This document shows positions 46,996 through 56,196 of a stretch of DNA of 64,000 nucleotides, in pieces; within the stretch, counting starts at the first letter, position 1; every line of letters begins with the position of its first letter. A model generated the notes under the pieces. That model searched no databases. It was not told the origin of the DNA and saw nothing but the letters and a program-made list of their open reading frames with translations. Location: contig NZ_JOEA01000028.1 of NCBI RefSeq assembly GCF_000719115.1, forward strand, positions 1 to 64,000. The letters are read 5' to 3'. Both the position numbers and the translations under genes were made by a program. This DNA comes from Lentzea albidocapillata (GTDB lineage Bacteria > Actinomycetota > Actinomycetes > Mycobacteriales > Pseudonocardiaceae).

Positions 46996-47643
46996 CTAGG
47001 CGATCAGACCGCCGCGGTAGGCCACCAGTGCGGCCTGCACGCGGTTGACCGCGCCGATCTTGCCGAGCACGGACGAGACGTAGCCCTTCACCGTCGCCTC
47101 CGACAGGTGCAGGGTGCCGCCGATCTCCGCGTTGGACATGCCCTGGCCGATCAGCACGAGCACCTCGCGCTCGCGTTCGGACAGGCTCTGGAGGAGCCTT
47201 CGTGCCGGCTCCGCCATTCGTTCGCCGTCGGCGACGGCCGCGAGAACTCTCGCCGCCACACCGGGGTCGAGAACAGCGCCTCCGCGCGCGAGATCACGCA
47301 CGGCTTTGACGAGCTGTTCCGGTTCGGTGTCCTTGAGAAGGAAGCCGGCCGCGCCGAGACGCAGGGCTTCCGAAACGTACTCGTCGACGTCGAACGTGGT
47401 CAGGATGCAGACCCTCGGTGGGTCCGGCAGGGTCCGCAGCCTTCGCAGGGCCACGAGTCCGTCCGAGGTGCGCATCCGGATGTCGAGCAGAACAACGTGC
47501 GGACGATGCTGGCGTGCCAGGTCGGCTACCAGATGTCCGTCATCGGCCTCAGCAACAACTTCGATGTCTCCGACGCTGCTCAGGATCATGCGAAGGCCGG
47601 AGCGGACGAGGTCCTCGTCGTCGGCCAGCAGAACCTTGATCAC
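46996..47643 (-). CDS. NarL/FixJ-family response regulator, orphan
   Basis: Regulator of 215 residues. The receiver domain has phosphoacceptor Asp in LLDIRMRTSDG and switch Lys in LLKDTEPEQ. The LuxR-type helix-turn-helix is MSNAEIGGTLHLSEATVKGYVSSVLGKI. No histidine kinase gene is adjacent, so its partner is elsewhere. Confidence 0.92.
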   Translation of the reverse strand: MIKVLLADDEDLVRSGLRMILSSVGDIEVVAEADDGHLVADLARQHRPHVVLLDIRMRTSDGLVALRRLRTLPDPPRVCILTTFDVDEYVSEALRLGAAGFLLKDTEPEQLVKAVRDLARGGAVLDPGVAARVLAAVADGERMAEPARRLLQSLSEREREVLVLIGQGMSNAEIGGTLHLSEATVKGYVSSVLGKIGAVNRVQAALVAYRGGLIA

Positions 47644-48094
47644 GACGCCTCCCGCATTGGCGTTCCGTGCTCCCTCATGTGCGCGATCTTGGCGTACGCA
47701 CGCCGAAGGTCGCGTTAATTCTCAGTTATCTCATCATGTGGTTACAGATTTTCGAGATCGCCGACGGCGTTCACAGTTACCGGAATTGAGTGCTGACTTC
47801 GCTGCGTAGGCAGGCCAGCAGGAGTTAGGAGGGACCATCGGAACACTGAGTGACGAAACATCATAATCCCACTGAGTGGAATGCTGTACCAGAAAACACG
47901 GATACAGCCTCGGTAATCCGATTCAGATGTCTCATTTGATCTCGTTTCTGCCCATATGGCTTGTCAATGTGTTTCGGTATCGATACAGGTCTCTTGTCTG
48001 CGATTGGAAAACGCGAAGGTCTTTCGCAATAGCCCTACCGGAAAGTAACGTGCATCACAACAGCCCTGCCCTGCACGGAGAGGAGCTTCGCGCG
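47644..48094. promoter_or_regulatory. Long AT-richer upstream region of the acylase gene
   Basis: About 450 bases with lower GC than their surroundings and no convincing reading frame. The start of the acylase gene at 48095 has AGGAG 9 bases upstream. GTTACAG and CACAGTTACC (about 47740-47780) resemble single MtrA half-sites. Nothing else recognised. Confidence 0.45.
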
Positions 48095-51000
48095 ATGCGG
48101 AGAGCCAATCCGGTGACGACCCTGCTGGCGACCGCCGCCGTCACCGCCTCCCTTCTGATCCTTCCGTCGGCCAACGCCGAGGAACCCCCACGCGCGGCCG
48201 CGTTCGCCGCGGACGACTACTGCCTCGGGCAGTGCAACGACATCCTTCCGCCCGGCAACAACGGCAACGCGACGCTGGCCGAGATCCTCACGCACAAAGC
48301 GTTCGGCACCAGGCCCGCGCATTCGGCCGACCAGCTCGGTAAATACGACGCCCTGGTCAACGGCTACGGCGGACTGACGAACTCGCAGCTGACGGACTTC
48401 TTCAACGACGCGTCGTTCGGCGTGCCGTCCGACCAGGTCGAGAGCACCATCAAGCCGCGGTCCGACGTGACGATCGTGCGCGACAAGAAGATCGGCATGC
48501 CGCACATCACCGGGACCACGCGGTCCGGCACGATGTTCGGCGCCGGTTTCGCGGCCGCGCAGGACCGCCTGTGGCTGATGGACGTCTTCCGCCACCTCGG
48601 GCGCGGTCAGCTGACCGGTTTCGCCGGTGGCGCGCCCGGCAACCGCGTGCTGGAGCAGAGCTTCTTCAACCAGATCCCGTACACCGAGGCGGACCTGCAG
48701 AAGCAGATCGACAGCGCGACGACGAACGGTGGTGAGCGCGGCCGGCAGGCGTTGGCCGACGTCAACGACTACACCGCGGGCATCAACGCGTACATCACCC
48801 AGTCTGTCTCCGCACGGAACTTCCCCGGCGAGTACGTGCTGACTGGGCACGCCGACTCGATCACGAACTGGAACGACATCCAGCCGTTCAAGTCGACCGA
48901 CATGGTGGCGATCGCGTCCGTGGTCGGTGGCCTGTTCGGTGCCGGCGGTGGCGGTGAGGTCCAGTCGGCGCTGGTGAAGCTGGCCGCGCAGAACAAGTAC
49001 GGCGCTACCGCCGGCGAGCAGGTGTGGAAGGCGTTCCGGGCGCAGAACGACCCCGAGGCCGTGCTGACCCTCCACGACGGACAGTCGTTCCCGTACTCCG
49101 CCTCGCCCGCTTCGCCTCAGGGCGTGGCGCTTCCGGACGGTGGCAACGTCACGCCGGAGCGGATGGTCTACGACGAGGTGGGCGGCACGGGTGCTGCCGT
49201 CGCCGTTCCCGCTTCCGAGGACGTGGCGAAGGCTCGGGGGATCTTCTCCGATGGCGTGCTGCCTGCCGACCTGCTGAACAAGAAGCACGGCATGTCGAAC
49301 GCTCTCGCGGTGTCGGGTGCTCACACGGACAGCGGGAACCCGATCGCCGTGTGGGGGCCGCAGACCGGTTACTTCGCGCCGCAGTTGCTCCTGCTGCAGG
49401 AGCTCAACGGGCCCGGCATCCGTTCGCGCGGCGTCTCGTTCGCCGGCGTCTCGATGTACGTGCAGCTCGGCCGGGGTGTCGACTACTCGTGGAGCGCCAC
49501 CTCGTCTGGCCAGGACATCGTCGACACCTACGCCGTCGAGCTGTGCAACCCGGACGGTTCTGCTCCGACGAAGGCCTCCTCGCACTACCTGTTCCACGGT
49601 TCTTGCCTGCCGATGGAACGACTGGAGCGCAAGAACGCCTGGAAGCCCACGGTCGCGGACGGCACGCCCGCCGGTTCGTACACGCTGGTGATGTACCGGA
49701 CCAAGTACGGCCTGGTGACCAGCAGGGCGACCGTCGGTGGCAAGGTCGTGGCGTACACGACGCTGCGTTCGACGTACATGCACGAGGTCGACTCGATCAT
49801 CGGCTTCCAGGAGCTGAATGATCCTTCGGCGATCCGTTCGGCCACCGACTTCCAGCGCGCGGCCAACAAGATCGGCTACGCGTTCAACTGGTTCTACGTG
49901 GACTCCCGCGACTCCGCGTACTTCAACTCGGGCCTGAACCCGGTCCGCCGATCCACTGTGGACCCGAACCTGCCGACGTGGGGCCGGGCCGAGTACGAGT
50001 GGGTGGGCTGGAACGGCGACGAGAATGTTTCTGAATACATGCCGTTCGCCGCGCACCCGAACTCGATCAACCAGGACTACTACGTGTCCTGGAACAACAA
50101 GCAGGCCAAGGACTTCACGTTCGGCGCCTTCGGCCACAGCGCTGTGCACCGCGGCGACCTGCTCGACGTCCGCGTGCGCGCCCTGATCGCTTCCGGCCAG
50201 AAGGTCACGCGTGCTTCCCTGACTCGCGTGATGGCCGAGGCGGCAGTGGCCGACCTGCGTGCCGAGCAGGTGCTGCCCGAGTTGCTGCGGGTGCTGGAGT
50301 CCGCTCCGGTCGACGCCTCCCTGGCTCCGGTCGTGCAGAAGCTGAAGGACTGGCAGCGCTCCGGCTCGTTGCGCAAGGAGACCGCGAAGGGCAGCAAGGC
50401 CTACAACCACGCCGAAGCCATCCGAATTCTGGATGCCTGGTGGCCCCTGCTCGTCGAGTCGCAGTTCAAACCGTCGCTGGGTGACGGGCTCTACAACGCC
50501 CTGGTCGCCGCCCAGCAGGTCGACGAATCCCCGTCCGACGCGCACGGCGCCGCGCCGCACAAGGGTTCGTCGTTCCAGTACGGCTGGTGGGGCTACGTGG
50601 ACAAGGACCTGCGCAAGGTCCTCGGCGACCCGGTCCAGGGCGCGTTCCCGCAGACCTACTGCGGTGGCGGCACTCTCTCCGGCTGCCGCACGGCACTCGT
50701 GAGTTCCTTGCAGGCAGCCGTAGCCAAGCCCGCGAACGCGGTCTACCCCGGCGACGCGGACTGCGCCGCAGGCGACCAATGGTGCGCGGACACGATCATC
50801 CACCGCGCCATGGGCGGCGTGACCCAGGACAAGATCCACTGGCAGAACCGCCCGACGTACCAGCAGGTCGTGCAGTTCCCGTCCCGCCGGGGCCAGACCA
50901 TCACCAACCTGGCCGCCGGCCGCACCACCACCGCGTCGTCACACGAAACGGGCTGGAACAACCTCCCGCCGTCGAACGCGGTGGACGGCAATCCGACGTC

Positions 51001-51295
51001 CCGCTGGGCCAGCGACTGGAACGACAACCAATGGATTCAGGTCGACCTTGGCTCAGTGCAACGAATCGGTCGCACGGTGTTGCGATGGGAATCAGCGTTC
51101 GGCAAGGGTTACCGCATCGAGATTTCCAATGACGGCACGAAGTGGCGGAACGTTTTCTCCACAAGTGCTGGCGATGGCGGCGATGATGTCGTAGCGTTCA
51201 CACCACAGGACGCGAGATACCTACGACTGACGGGTACCCAACGGGCCAATCAGTATGGGTACTCCCTGTACGAGCTTGAGGTCTACGTCTCGTAG
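48095..51295 (+). CDS. Secreted penicillin acylase family protein with discoidin domain
   Basis: Exported Ntn hydrolase of 1066 residues. The signal peptide runs to about residue 28 (ILPSANA). The alpha part (about 70-390) leads to a spacer and the catalytic Ser401 in HGMSNALAVSG, which becomes the free N-terminus of the beta chain after self-cleavage. The usual residue before that Ser is Gly; here it is Met. A C-terminal F5/8 type C (discoidin) domain (about 938-1066) should bind carbohydrate and is uncommon in acylases. Likely substrates are N-acyl homoserine lactones, cyclic lipopeptides or beta-lactams. Confidence 0.92.
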   Translation: MRRANPVTTLLATAAVTASLLILPSANAEEPPRAAAFAADDYCLGQCNDILPPGNNGNATLAEILTHKAFGTRPAHSADQLGKYDALVNGYGGLTNSQLTDFFNDASFGVPSDQVESTIKPRSDVTIVRDKKIGMPHITGTTRSGTMFGAGFAAAQDRLWLMDVFRHLGRGQLTGFAGGAPGNRVLEQSFFNQIPYTEADLQKQIDSATTNGGERGRQALADVNDYTAGINAYITQSVSARNFPGEYVLTGHADSITNWNDIQPFKSTDMVAIASVVGGLFGAGGGGEVQSALVKLAAQNKYGATAGEQVWKAFRAQNDPEAVLTLHDGQSFPYSASPASPQGVALPDGGNVTPERMVYDEVGGTGAAVAVPASEDVAKARGIFSDGVLPADLLNKKHGMSNALAVSGAHTDSGNPIAVWGPQTGYFAPQLLLLQELNGPGIRSRGVSFAGVSMYVQLGRGVDYSWSATSSGQDIVDTYAVELCNPDGSAPTKASSHYLFHGSCLPMERLERKNAWKPTVADGTPAGSYTLVMYRTKYGLVTSRATVGGKVVAYTTLRSTYMHEVDSIIGFQELNDPSAIRSATDFQRAANKIGYAFNWFYVDSRDSAYFNSGLNPVRRSTVDPNLPTWGRAEYEWVGWNGDENVSEYMPFAAHPNSINQDYYVSWNNKQAKDFTFGAFGHSAVHRGDLLDVRVRALIASGQKVTRASLTRVMAEAAVADLRAEQVLPELLRVLESAPVDASLAPVVQKLKDWQRSGSLRKETAKGSKAYNHAEAIRILDAWWPLLVESQFKPSLGDGLYNALVAAQQVDESPSDAHGAAPHKGSSFQYGWWGYVDKDLRKVLGDPVQGAFPQTYCGGGTLSGCRTALVSSLQAAVAKPANAVYPGDADCAAGDQWCADTIIHRAMGGVTQDKIHWQNRPTYQQVVQFPSRRGQTITNLAAGRTTTASSHETGWNNLPPSNAVDGNPTSRWASDWNDNQWIQVDLGSVQRIGRTVLRWESAFGKGYRIEISNDGTKWRNVFSTSAGDGGDDVVAFTPQDARYLRLTGTQRANQYGYSLYELEVYVS

Positions 51296-51350
51296 ACCTT
51301 CGAGATGAGGACGCCGATCCACCCCCAGGGGTCGGCGTCCTCTACTTATT

Positions 51351-52112
51351 TCAGGCCCTGAACAGGTAGTTCCGGATCTCGCCACCGATGGTGCCGGTCG
51401 GCACCCACTCACCGCCGTGCCACGTGCTCATCCGATATCCGCGCTCGGTGAGGAAGTCGGCGACATCCTTCGCGTGGTACCCGAACCGCTCGACGTGCCG
51501 TTCCTCGATCTCGAGCAGGAACGCGGGCTTGAGCCGCTCGATGGTCTCCACAGCCCCTTCGAGGACCCTGAGCTCGGCCCCCTCGACATCGGCCTTCACG
51601 AAGTCGAGCCTGGTGATCCCCTGCTCCTCGACGAAATGGTCGAGTGTGTCCGTCTTGACCAGTACGTCCAGATGCTGGTCGAACTCCTCGTTGGACCCGA
51701 GCCCGTTGGCCCCCACCGTGAGGAACGACCGCCCGGTCACCGGACTCCCGTGCCGCACCGGCACGGACATGACCTCACGCCCCTGCTTCTCCGCACCAAG
51801 CGCCACCGAGTGCCTCTTGATGTTGGCCCCTTCACGCGGCCGCAACACGTACGAAAGGGCAGGGTGCGCGAACACCAGTGGCTCAACGCTGTGCACAGTC
51901 CCTTGTGGACCGACCAGTCTCGACATGGTCACCGTGTAAAGCCCCAGCGCGGCACCGACGTCAATGCAGACGTCCCCGGGCTTGACGACCTTGCGAAGTC
52001 CGATGAGCTCTGCCTCTGCATAGGGCGTGAGCCGGGCAAGGGCCTGCAACCCGGCGACAACAGCGGCACTGCGAAGTTGGGTCAACACCCAAGTCAGCCT
52101 AGACGTGCCCAT
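51351..52112 (-). CDS. FkbM family methyltransferase
   Basis: SAM-dependent O-methyltransferase of 253 residues. The SAM site is DVGAALGLYTVTMSRLVG, and the FkbM core LDFVKADVEGAELRVLEGA is intact. I chose the ATG at 52112; it overlaps the upstream gene by 14 bases. It probably acts on a glycan or glycolipid, but the substrate is unknown. Confidence 0.88.
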   Translation of the reverse strand: MGTSRLTWVLTQLRSAAVVAGLQALARLTPYAEAELIGLRKVVKPGDVCIDVGAALGLYTVTMSRLVGPQGTVHSVEPLVFAHPALSYVLRPREGANIKRHSVALGAEKQGREVMSVPVRHGSPVTGRSFLTVGANGLGSNEEFDQHLDVLVKTDTLDHFVEEQGITRLDFVKADVEGAELRVLEGAVETIERLKPAFLLEIEERHVERFGYHAKDVADFLTERGYRMSTWHGGEWVPTGTIGGEIRNYLFRA

Positions 52113-52935
52113 TCGTATGCCGTTCGCCCGCAGGCAATCCGACCTGGTCGGCGAACTCGGCGGCCACCCGCGCCCCGCCATAGACACTGAGCGCCTTGAC
52201 CAGGTGCAGTCGCAGGTCCTGCCGATGAGCGTCCCCAAGCTCAGGCATGGCCCGCTCCACACTGCTCACCAACGACTCGGCCCAGTTGGTAGCCGGCTCC
52301 CGCTGCGCGAGCTTCACGAGCTCGGCGAGGTGATCAGCCAGCTTGACCGCCTCCGCGACCTGATACCCGTTGCGCTGCAACCACCAGATCGTCGCCGTAC
52401 CGACGTCCGTCAACACCTCGTCTCGCAGGTACCGGATCTCAGCGCGCTCGACATCCCGTTCGGCCAGCTTGAACGTGGAGTTCCGCAACAGCTCGACGTG
52501 CTTCCGAGCCATCTCCAGGTCCTCGTCACCGACCGTGATCTTCACCTGCTCGGCCCGAGCCCAGACATGCGTCCCAGGCACCTGCCGTTCGGTGGCGAGC
52601 TCATCCCCCAACTGCACCTGCAGAGCAGCGTGATGCACCAGCATCGCCTTGGAACTGATCTCCTTGGCCCGCTGCAGAACATGATGGATCGCCGCACTGC
52701 GCGGCGAGTTGTGCCGCAACCCCGTAGCCAGATCAAGCCGCCACACCACGGTGAACTTGAAGTGGAAGTCCAGCCCGTACACCGCACTCGCCAACGGCGT
52801 CTCGAACTCCTGCTGATGACTGCTGGCCGGCGGCACGAAGGTGATGTCGTCAGCACGCTTGGGCACCCTCCTGCGCCACCAGGCCTTGAGGGAACCAAGC
52901 GGGCCAGGACGGAAGTCGGGCCAGGGTCTGCTCAC
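52099..52935 (-). CDS. Conserved hypothetical protein
   Basis: Soluble, largely helical protein of 278 residues with no membrane helix, signal peptide or domain I recognise. The middle (about 80-200) is rich in Ala, Glu and Arg and could form a coiled coil. It ends overlapping the FkbM-type gene and begins near the tRNA-Arg promoter region. Function unknown. Confidence 0.75.
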   Translation of the reverse strand: MSRPWPDFRPGPLGSLKAWWRRRVPKRADDITFVPPASSHQQEFETPLASAVYGLDFHFKFTVVWRLDLATGLRHNSPRSAAIHHVLQRAKEISSKAMLVHHAALQVQLGDELATERQVPGTHVWARAEQVKITVGDEDLEMARKHVELLRNSTFKLAERDVERAEIRYLRDEVLTDVGTATIWWLQRNGYQVAEAVKLADHLAELVKLAQREPATNWAESLVSSVERAMPELGDAHRQDLRLHLVKALSVYGGARVAAEFADQVGLPAGERHTNGHV

Positions 52936-53092
52936 GCACCCTCCCTACCTGACGTTTGTGCCCGGTAGAAGGTGGCCTGCCTCACTTCCCTCCAACGGCC
53001 GCAGCCTACTCCGCGCGGCCCTCACGGTGCGTGAGCGACCTGCTGGTCCGCGGTAGCCGGGGGCGCTGGTCAACTCGGTGGCGCCACCCCGC

Positions 53093-53098
53093 TAGACT
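53093..53098 (+). promoter_or_regulatory. Possible -10 element of tRNA-Arg
   Basis: TAGACT lies 10 bases before the mature tRNA 5' end. A matching -35 is weak. Confidence 0.35.
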
Positions 53099-53108
53099 GC
53101 TCTCGCCA

Positions 53109-53184
53109 GCCCTAGTAGCTCAGGGGATAGAGCATCGGTTTCCTAAACCGTGTGTCGCAGGTTCGAATCCTGCCTGGGGCACCA
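53109..53184 (+). tRNA. tRNA-Arg (anticodon CCT), AICE insertion site
   Basis: Complete cloverleaf: acceptor GCCCTAG pairs with CTGGGGC, anticodon loop TTCCTAA with anticodon CCT (reads AGG), T-arm GCAGGTTCGAATCCTGC, discriminator A and an encoded CCA. Because the integrase gene begins 137 bases downstream, the 3' half is the probable attachment-site core that was regenerated on insertion. Confidence 0.93.
53146..53184 (+). other. Probable attL core at the 3' end of tRNA-Arg
   Basis: Placed by analogy: the integrase of tRNA-targeting elements keeps the 3' half of the tRNA gene as the recombination core. The exact limits need the attR copy, which lies outside this window. Confidence 0.5.
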
Positions 53185-53200
53185 CCTTTCGCCGGGTGAA

Positions 53201-53242
53201 ACTAAGGCCTCTGACCTGTGTATATCGGTCAGAGGCCTTAGT
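53201..53242 (+). terminator. Element-borne terminator behind tRNA-Arg
   Basis: ACTAAGGCCTCTGACC (53201-53216) pairs perfectly over 16 bp with 53227-53242; the loop is TGTGTATATC and CTTTAG follows. It would end the tRNA transcript after the element entered and displaced the native terminator. Confidence 0.8.
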
Positions 53243-53320
53243 CTTTAGTCAGGACTGAAGTCGATCTTTGCTGCCGTTCGTGGTGCTGTCTGTGGAGCGA
53301 GTTCGGCGTACGTTCGCCCC

Positions 53321-54889
53321 ATGGGCACCTCGAAGCAGCCGAAGGGGCGCGATCGCGGGGGCATCGAACCGCTCCCCAGCGGCGCGCTGAGGGTCAGCGT
53401 CTACGCGGGTGTTGACCCGCTGACGAACCGCCGAAACTACTTGCGCGAGACCATTCCGGCAGGTCCAACAGCCGAGAAGGAAGCAGAGAAGGTAAAAACT
53501 CGCTTCCTCAACATGGTGGACGAGCAACGCAATCCGCGTACCAAAGCGACAGTGAACAAGCTGATGGACCGATATCTGGAGTTGCTCGACGTCGACACGA
53601 ACACGCGGAAAGGCTACGAGGGCTACATCCGCAATCATGTTCGCCCCCTGCTCGGCAACCTTCAAGTGGCCAAGCTCGACGGCGAGACACTCGATTCCTT
53701 CTATACGATCCTGCGTAGGTGCCGGAAGCATTGCGACGGCAAGCCCTTCGTTGAACACAAGACCGCCGACAAGCACGAGTGTGACGTCAAGCGCAGGCAG
53801 CACACGTGCAAGCCGCTGGCAACCTCTTCCATTCGCCAGGTCCATTGGTGTTTGAGCGGTGCTCTGAATCGCGCGAAGCGCTGGCGCTGGATCACTGTCA
53901 ATCCGCTTGATCAGGCCGAGAAGCAGAAGGCAGTCAAGCCGAACCCAAAGCCACCGACTTCGAGCCAAGCAGCGGCGATCATCAACGAGGCATTCAAGAT
54001 CAGCCTCGCTTGGGGAACGTTCGTATGGATGGCGTTCGTCACTGGCGCGCGACGCGGGGAACAGTGCGCGTTCAGGTTGGACCTGTTGGACCTTGCAGCA
54101 GCAGTGCTGCCCATCGCTTCGAGCATCGCCCAGGACGGATCGAAGACCTGGGAGAAAGACACCAAGACTCACCAACAGCGACGAAACGCACTCGACGCCG
54201 TCACGGTCATGCTGTTGCAGGTCTACCTACTGGACTGCGAGGAGAAAGCGAAGGAATTTGGCGTCAAGATCAAGAAGGACGGTCGTCTCTTCTCACCAGA
54301 CCTCGACCACTCGACATGGTTCAAGCCGGACACTGTCTCACAGCGGTTCACGCGCATGTGCAAGCGACTGGGCCTCGACGTAACAATCCAGAACATCCGG
54401 CACTACACCGCAACAGAGTTGATCGCCGGAGGTGCTGACGTCCGTACCGTGGCGGGCCGACTCGGACACGGTGGCGGCGGTTCTACGACGTTGCGCGTCT
54501 ACTCGGCATGGGTATCCGAAGCCGACCAGCGCGCAGCAGGAACGCTCATGAGCCGCATGCCAGAACTCCCAATCAAAATCGATGAGACTGGCACCTTCAC
54601 AACGAAGCTCGAACCCACTGTGGACCACCCCTACCAGAAGATTGCTGCCGACCTGCGAGGAGCAATCGCCTGCGGCGCTCTCAAGCCCGGAGACCTCGTT
54701 CCTACGGTCATCGAGTTGAAGGCACGCTATGGCGCGTCAGCGGGAACAGCCAACCGCGCCATCGCCGAACTCAAGGCGGCTGGACTCGTGAACGCCAGTC
54801 GCGGCAAACGTGCGGTTGTGCTCGCGCCAGGAGAGGAACCCGACGTAGCCGACGTCGTGAGCATCAAGCGCAAGCGAAAGGCCGAGTGA
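53321..54889 (+). CDS. int: Tyrosine integrase fused to a GntR-type DNA-binding domain
   Basis: Site-specific recombinase of 522 residues. The N-terminal arm-binding and core-binding parts reach to about 200 and include a Cys/His-rich stretch (HCDGKPF, HTCKPL) typical of actinobacterial elements. The catalytic domain has Arg in GARRGEQ (near 241), RHYTATEL (near 358), the LGH histidine and the nucleophile Tyr in LRVYSAW (near 394). The His of the usual HxxR box appears as Gln (QNIR). From about residue 435 to 505 a GntR-like winged helix is fused (PYQKIAADLRGAIACG ... SAGTANRAIAELKAAG), so the protein may also regulate transcription. Confidence 0.9.
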   Translation: MGTSKQPKGRDRGGIEPLPSGALRVSVYAGVDPLTNRRNYLRETIPAGPTAEKEAEKVKTRFLNMVDEQRNPRTKATVNKLMDRYLELLDVDTNTRKGYEGYIRNHVRPLLGNLQVAKLDGETLDSFYTILRRCRKHCDGKPFVEHKTADKHECDVKRRQHTCKPLATSSIRQVHWCLSGALNRAKRWRWITVNPLDQAEKQKAVKPNPKPPTSSQAAAIINEAFKISLAWGTFVWMAFVTGARRGEQCAFRLDLLDLAAAVLPIASSIAQDGSKTWEKDTKTHQQRRNALDAVTVMLLQVYLLDCEEKAKEFGVKIKKDGRLFSPDLDHSTWFKPDTVSQRFTRMCKRLGLDVTIQNIRHYTATELIAGGADVRTVAGRLGHGGGGSTTLRVYSAWVSEADQRAAGTLMSRMPELPIKIDETGTFTTKLEPTVDHPYQKIAADLRGAIACGALKPGDLVPTVIELKARYGASAGTANRAIAELKAAGLVNASRGKRAVVLAPGEEPDVADVVSIKRKRKAE

Positions 54890-54890
54890 C

Positions 54891-56048
54891 CTAGCTTGCG
54901 AGCGCGGTAAGCCGTTTCTGCTGCCGCTGTGAGCCAACCTGGGCCGCCAGCAGCCGCGCACGTTCAACGTGTGCGGCTGCTTCGTCTATCGCACCGTTTG
55001 CGGTGAGCACCTGTGCGAGATCCACTCGAAGCATCGTCTCTGCACGTGCAAAAGTCGGATCCAGGTTCCGCAGGACGTCCAAGAGCACGCCAATTGCCTC
55101 CTGGTCACCAAGGCGAGCAAGCGCATTGCCGCGCCAGCGAGCAAGGTGCGTCGAATCGAACACGAGGTAGGGCGTCTCCGAACCATCGACACGTGCCGGC
55201 ATCGACCGCAAAGCGTCATCGAAGGCGATCAGGCATTGCGCACGCTCGCCGCTCGCCGCACACGCTTCGCCGTAACCCGCGGACAGCCATGAATAGAGCA
55301 GGCGCGGCACCCGACCACGCGCAAGTTCGAGCGCGTGCCGTGTCAGGTCCACAGCGGCATCCGCTTCACCGATGTCGAGCAGAACCACGGCTTGTCCGGC
55401 ACACGCGTACGCCTCTAGCTCGACCGACCGAGCCTCCCGTGCGGCAGCCTTCGCGGTGTCGTAGTGGTTCCATGAATCGTTGACCAATCCCTGGTCGAGC
55501 GACTGCCACCCGGCGAGCGCAGCCGCGTCTACCAAGAGTGCGGCCAACGCTGCCCGAATCGGTTGATCGAGCACGTCTCGAAGTACGCGCTCCATGTGAT
55601 CAATCTGCGCACACAACTCGCTGCGCAACGAAGACGCACCCAGCTTCCGGTCTATGACCCGAGTGATATCGAGCTTCTGCCGCATCAACCCGACGGTGTC
55701 CAGATCGAGGGCACGACCGACCGCGAACCTCGCGCGTAGGGCGAGTTCATCTTCCGTGGCAGTGGGAGCGCTCTGTTCGACCGACTCCAGTAGACGTTCG
55801 ATCGGCACGCCCAACATCTCTTCGAGAAGGCGTCCGGTCGCGGCCGTAACGGGTCCGAGGTCACGGCCGTCATCCCGTTTGCCGGACGCCAAGCGGCGCA
55901 CGTGTCGAGGGCTGATCGTGCCTTTCAGCCCGTGGTCGCGCGCGAACACCTCGGCAGCCTCGCTGAACTCTTCGGCGGTCTGTCTGCGCTGCCGCAGCAG
56001 CTCGCCGAACAGCGTCTGCGTCCGTTCCTGCCCGCGTGCCGAGCCCAT
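54891..56048 (-). CDS. HTH-TPR regulator
   Basis: Regulator of 385 residues. The first 75 residues hold a cro/C1-like helix-turn-helix (GTISPRHVRRLASGKR), and the rest are alpha-helical TPR-like repeats (ALELARGRVPRLLYSWLSA). It resembles the partial protein encoded at the other end of this window, suggesting paralogues within one element. It ends 2 bases from the integrase stop, convergent. Its promoter region carries two copies of the element's shared operator motif, so it may bind there. Confidence 0.85.
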   Translation of the reverse strand: MGSARGQERTQTLFGELLRQRRQTAEEFSEAAEVFARDHGLKGTISPRHVRRLASGKRDDGRDLGPVTAATGRLLEEMLGVPIERLLESVEQSAPTATEDELALRARFAVGRALDLDTVGLMRQKLDITRVIDRKLGASSLRSELCAQIDHMERVLRDVLDQPIRAALAALLVDAAALAGWQSLDQGLVNDSWNHYDTAKAAAREARSVELEAYACAGQAVVLLDIGEADAAVDLTRHALELARGRVPRLLYSWLSAGYGEACAASGERAQCLIAFDDALRSMPARVDGSETPYLVFDSTHLARWRGNALARLGDQEAIGVLLDVLRNLDPTFARAETMLRVDLAQVLTANGAIDEAAAHVERARLLAAQVGSQRQQKRLTALAS

Positions 56049-56064
56049 CGGTCGACCTCTCGTG

Positions 56065-56165
56065 CGCCAATGTCAGCGTTGCTTAGTCCAGGTCCAATCA
56101 TGGCACCTCGGGTCAATACCAGGTCATTTACACCTCTCGCGGCCGAGTGAACGCTGATGTCTGCG
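56065..56165. promoter_or_regulatory. Divergent regulatory region with two operator-like sites
   Basis: A minus-orientation CGCTGACATTGGCG (56065-56078) and a plus-orientation CGCTGATGTCTGCG (56152-56165) match the 14-bp motif CGCTRACRTCGGCG at 13 and 12 positions. They sit between the HTH-TPR gene and the AMED_5909-like gene. Confidence 0.6.
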
Positions 56166-56196
56166 GTTCTGAGGTAACGATCTGAGGTGATGAGCA

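Noticed and set aside
48035..50839. 934-codon minus-strand frame opposite the acylase gene
   Set aside because: Antisense shadow; product rich in Arg, Val, Gly and His with no family features, and the plus strand carries the acylase motifs.
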